Below are positions 27,970 to 28,630 of a DNA stretch of 28,630 bases, piece by piece. The stretch covers positions 43,135 to 71,764 of the forward strand of contig JH153653.1 in NCBI GenBank assembly GCA_000226015.1, in the 5' to 3' direction. Source of the DNA: Mnemiopsis leidyi. Lineage: Eukaryota; Ctenophora; Tentaculata; Lobata; Bolinopsidae. A model generated the notes under the pieces. That model was not told the DNA's origin. It worked only from the letters and a program-made list of their open reading frames with translations, and made no database searches. Numbering within the stretch: the stretch's first letter is position 1; the number at the start of each line of letters is the position of its first letter. Both the position numbers and the translations under genes were made by a program.

Positions 27970-28630
27970 CAAATTTCAATTTTCAGTTTTTCTTCTATTT
28001 TATAAATGTTCACACGGACGATAAGCATTATTTTTCATCAGTTATTCCAGTCTGAATTTTCAACTTCAACTAACTCAAAATATTAAAAATCAGTTGAAGG
28101 TTAAGTTGTTTGAAATACGATATGAACAAGAATTGCGGCCGCTTTCATTGTGTCTGTACGTACGTATGGACAAATTTTGAGCTAATATTCCACAATATGC
28201 TGATTTACGCTGTCGATCGCCAACCCTTGCTTTGTACTTTTTGTACACGTGCACAAAAAATATAAAAAAAAGAAACGGAAACAATAATTGCGCCCGCTTG
28301 GTTAGGTCTCAGGCGGACGCTAGATTTCCATCTCTTTAATTGTACAGCAACTACTATGCAGATATAAGATTAACCTGTGTTAAAAGCAACTGTGACGGTG
28401 TTAAAGATATAACATATACTGACATCATATCTGTCATGTCGCGGTTATACCCGAAAATTGTACCTCAAAGAATGCCAAACCGTTTAATCTCGACAATATC
28501 CGTCTCAAATTTCGATTGAGAAATTATAACTATGAGCGGCTACTTTGAGTGTGATAATATCGGTCGTAAAGTTAAAAAGAATGACCAATTTTATCGTTAA
28601 CTAATTGTAATGTAGATAAATGAAATGTCA
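27970..28630. other. Intron or 3' flank of the Tudor-like gene
   Basis: AT-rich sequence with no further exon I can support in frame. Two gcggccgctt/gcgcccgctt-like patches (about 28135 and 28290) are not inverted and stay unexplained. Confidence 0.4.

Overview
The window is metazoan nuclear DNA. It has many short introns with GT..AG borders and phase-consistent joins, extracellular animal domains (TIMP, TIL, thyroglobulin type-1, ShKT, Ig-like), a mucin exon, a tRNA-derived SINE, MITEs and a LINE fragment. The mix of ShKT, TIL, thyroglobulin type-1 and TIMP modules suggests an aquatic invertebrate. A cnidarian is my best guess, by inference from domain content only.

Positions 405-17808 (minus strand) hold one very large secreted-protein gene, which I rebuilt as 26 exons. 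Every intron phase agrees and the summed coding length (8826 nt) is a multiple of three, giving about 2941 residues. From the N-terminus the order is: signal peptide; a complete TIMP (metalloprotease inhibitor) with mature N-terminus Cys-Ser-Cys; TIL-like cysteine modules; a 3.1-kb Ser/Thr/Pro/Glu mucin exon; four TIL/thyroglobulin type-1 (Tg1) dyads with an ShKT domain in the second; a short Thr/Pro spacer; a single 2.66-kb exon with about ten more Tg1 repeats; an Ig-like domain; and a Thr/Pro tail. TIMP, TIL and Tg1 families inhibit metallo-, serine and cysteine/aspartic proteases respectively, so the protein reads as a multi-class protease inhibitor on a mucin scaffold. I do not recognise it as a described gene.

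Its introns are full of minisatellites. One, at 5957-6140, is a ladder of ten copies of the 5' splice site, all in the same phase. An intron at 9010-9146 holds a possible alternative first exon with a signal peptide and a TATA-like box. The intron at 7615-7951 holds a near-perfect 87-bp hairpin.

Positions 17809-26758 are intergenic and contain no gene I can support. They hold a transposon cluster (23106-24930): a family of tiny TTG...CAA elements (34-121 bp), three with perfect 8-bp target duplications; a foldback element with 29-bp inverted ends that has a relative in the big gene's intron; a GC-rich foldback; and the C-terminal end of a LINE reverse transcriptase split by one of the tiny elements. 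A SINE lies at about 26255-26483.

Positions 26759-27969 (plus strand) carry five exons of a gene for a protein with a Tudor-like segment followed by a basic tail. It may continue past the window. The two genes are divergent and I see no functional link between them.
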